From Alphaproteobacteria bacterium (GTDB taxonomy: Bacteria; Pseudomonadota; Alphaproteobacteria; UBA828), in NCBI GenBank assembly GCA_029937205.1, contig JAPYQV010000165.1:1-6535 (forward strand): a DNA stretch of 6,535 nucleotides, given 5' to 3'. Numbering within the stretch: position 1 is the stretch's first letter; every line of letters begins with the position of its first letter. Under the pieces are notes generated by a model. It worked only from the letters and a program-made list of their open reading frames with translations. It searched no databases and was not told the DNA's origin. The position numbers were made by a program, and so were the translations under genes. Positions 5,856-6,535 of this stretch are shown here, one piece after another.

Positions 5856-6535
5856 ATGAAGCTCGGCATGTTCATGATGCCTGTCAACGATCACCGGCGC
5901 GATACCCATTCGGTGCTCAAGGAAGATGTCGAGATTGCGGTCGAATGCGATCGTCTCGGCTTTGATGAATTCTGGATCGGCGAGCATTACACCACCCTCT
6001 CCGAGCCGGTGTCCTGCCCCTTCATGTTCCTCGCCAATCTCATAGCCCGCACCGAGAAGATCAAACTCTGCACCGGCGTGATCAATTTGCCGCAGCGCCA
6101 CCCGGCGCAGATCGCTGCCCATGCCGCCTTGCTCGATCATCTCAGCGACGGGCGCCTGGTGATGGGCGTTTCGCCGGGCGGGCTGGTGAGCGATTTCGAA
6201 ATGTTCGGTGTCACCGATCTTCAGGTACGGCGCGAGATGGCCGGCGAGTGCATCGATACGGTGCTGAAGCTCTGGGCTTCCAACCCGCCCTACAATATTT
6301 CCGGCAAATATTGGAACATCCGCCTGGATGAACATTTCTATCCCGACCTTGGTGTCGGCGAGTTGATCAAGCCCTATCAGCAACCCCATCCGCCGCTCGT
6401 CGCGTCCGCCATGAGCCCCAATTCCGGCAGCGCCCACACCGCCGCGATCAAGGGCTGGGGCGTGATCTCGGCAAATTTCGTGCCGGCGTCCACCATCAAG
6501 ACCCATTGGGACGGCTTCAGTGCCTCGTGCAAGGA
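5856..6535 (+). CDS. LLM-class (luciferase-like) flavin-dependent monooxygenase (3' end missing)
   Basis: The first 226 codons of a bacterial luciferase-fold flavin enzyme; these use reduced FMN/F420 from a partner reductase and O2 to oxygenate organic substrates. Seen: a first beta-strand MKLGMFMMPV, then ECDRLGFDEFWIGEHY (30-45), with the EHY that is common in this family; IARTEKIKLCTGVINLP (63-79), QIAAHAALLDHLSDGRLVMGVSPGG (85-109), a helix QVRREMAGECIDTVLKLW (123-140), then SGKYWNI (149-155) and HPPLVASAMSPNS (178-190). These match limonene-monooxygenase/alkanal-monooxygenase-like members, usually about 350-390 residues, so roughly 40% lies beyond the right edge. The ATG at 5856 has GGAAGGGGAG at 5841-5850, 5 nt away, a very strong site. 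It is divergent from the DMT transporter. No flavin reductase gene is in the window and the substrate is unknown. Confidence 0.88.
   Translation, partial: MKLGMFMMPVNDHRRDTHSVLKEDVEIAVECDRLGFDEFWIGEHYTTLSEPVSCPFMFLANLIARTEKIKLCTGVINLPQRHPAQIAAHAALLDHLSDGRLVMGVSPGGLVSDFEMFGVTDLQVRREMAGECIDTVLKLWASNPPYNISGKYWNIRLDEHFYPDLGVGELIKPYQQPHPPLVASAMSPNSGSAHTAAIKGWGVISANFVPASTIKTHWDGFSASCK

Noticed and set aside
5732..5887. Longer N-terminus for the DMT transporter from ATG 5869, 5875 or 5887
   Set aside because: It would add a polar, low-complexity stretch not expected in EamA proteins and overlap the start of the divergent gene. It is not excluded, only less likely than a start at the strong ribosome-binding site.
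5820..6506. 228-codon open frame on the minus strand
   Set aside because: Opposite the flavin monooxygenase, whose frame is open to the window edge and carries family motifs.

Overview
The window is GC-rich (roughly 60% by eye) and tightly packed. It carries eight protein-coding genes, two of them cut by the window edges. Codon use, short gaps, clear Shine-Dalgarno sites and the gene families fit the chromosome of an alphaproteobacterium, perhaps a Rhodospirillales-like one. That placement is inferred from general character, not from a marker gene. I saw no rRNA, tRNA, CRISPR array, insertion sequence or phage gene.

Left block (1-1454, minus strand): a DehI-family haloacid dehalogenase-like gene is followed 31 bp later by the start of a Bcr/CflA-type MFS transporter that runs off the left edge. 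They read as one operon. Intergenic 1455-1578 holds a strong-looking sigma70-type promoter for the rightward genes and a weaker leftward one on the same bases.

Central block (1579-3631, plus strand): a beta-hydroxyacid dehydrogenase of the 3-hydroxyisobutyrate dehydrogenase/GLYR type, a RidA-family enamine/imine deaminase, and a stand-alone class I glutamine amidotransferase. Gaps are 26 and 35 bp, so this looks like one operon. With the divergent dehalogenase-like gene and transporter, it looks like a small catabolic or detoxification locus with an unknown substrate.

Right block (3632-6535): after an AT-rich 83-bp gap with a possible promoter comes a persulfide dioxygenase (ETHE1 type) fused to a C-terminal rhodanese domain, with a GTG start. 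It converges on an EamA/DMT-family transporter on the minus strand. That transporter has no ordinary start codon behind its ribosome-binding site and has an in-frame 15-bp tandem repeat coding a Pro/Thr linker. Divergent from it, a luciferase-like flavin monooxygenase runs off the right edge.

No feature here proves a wholly new system. The best leads are the dehalogenase/dehydrogenase/RidA/amidotransferase neighbourhood, the odd start of the DMT transporter, and the G-rich in-frame repeat.
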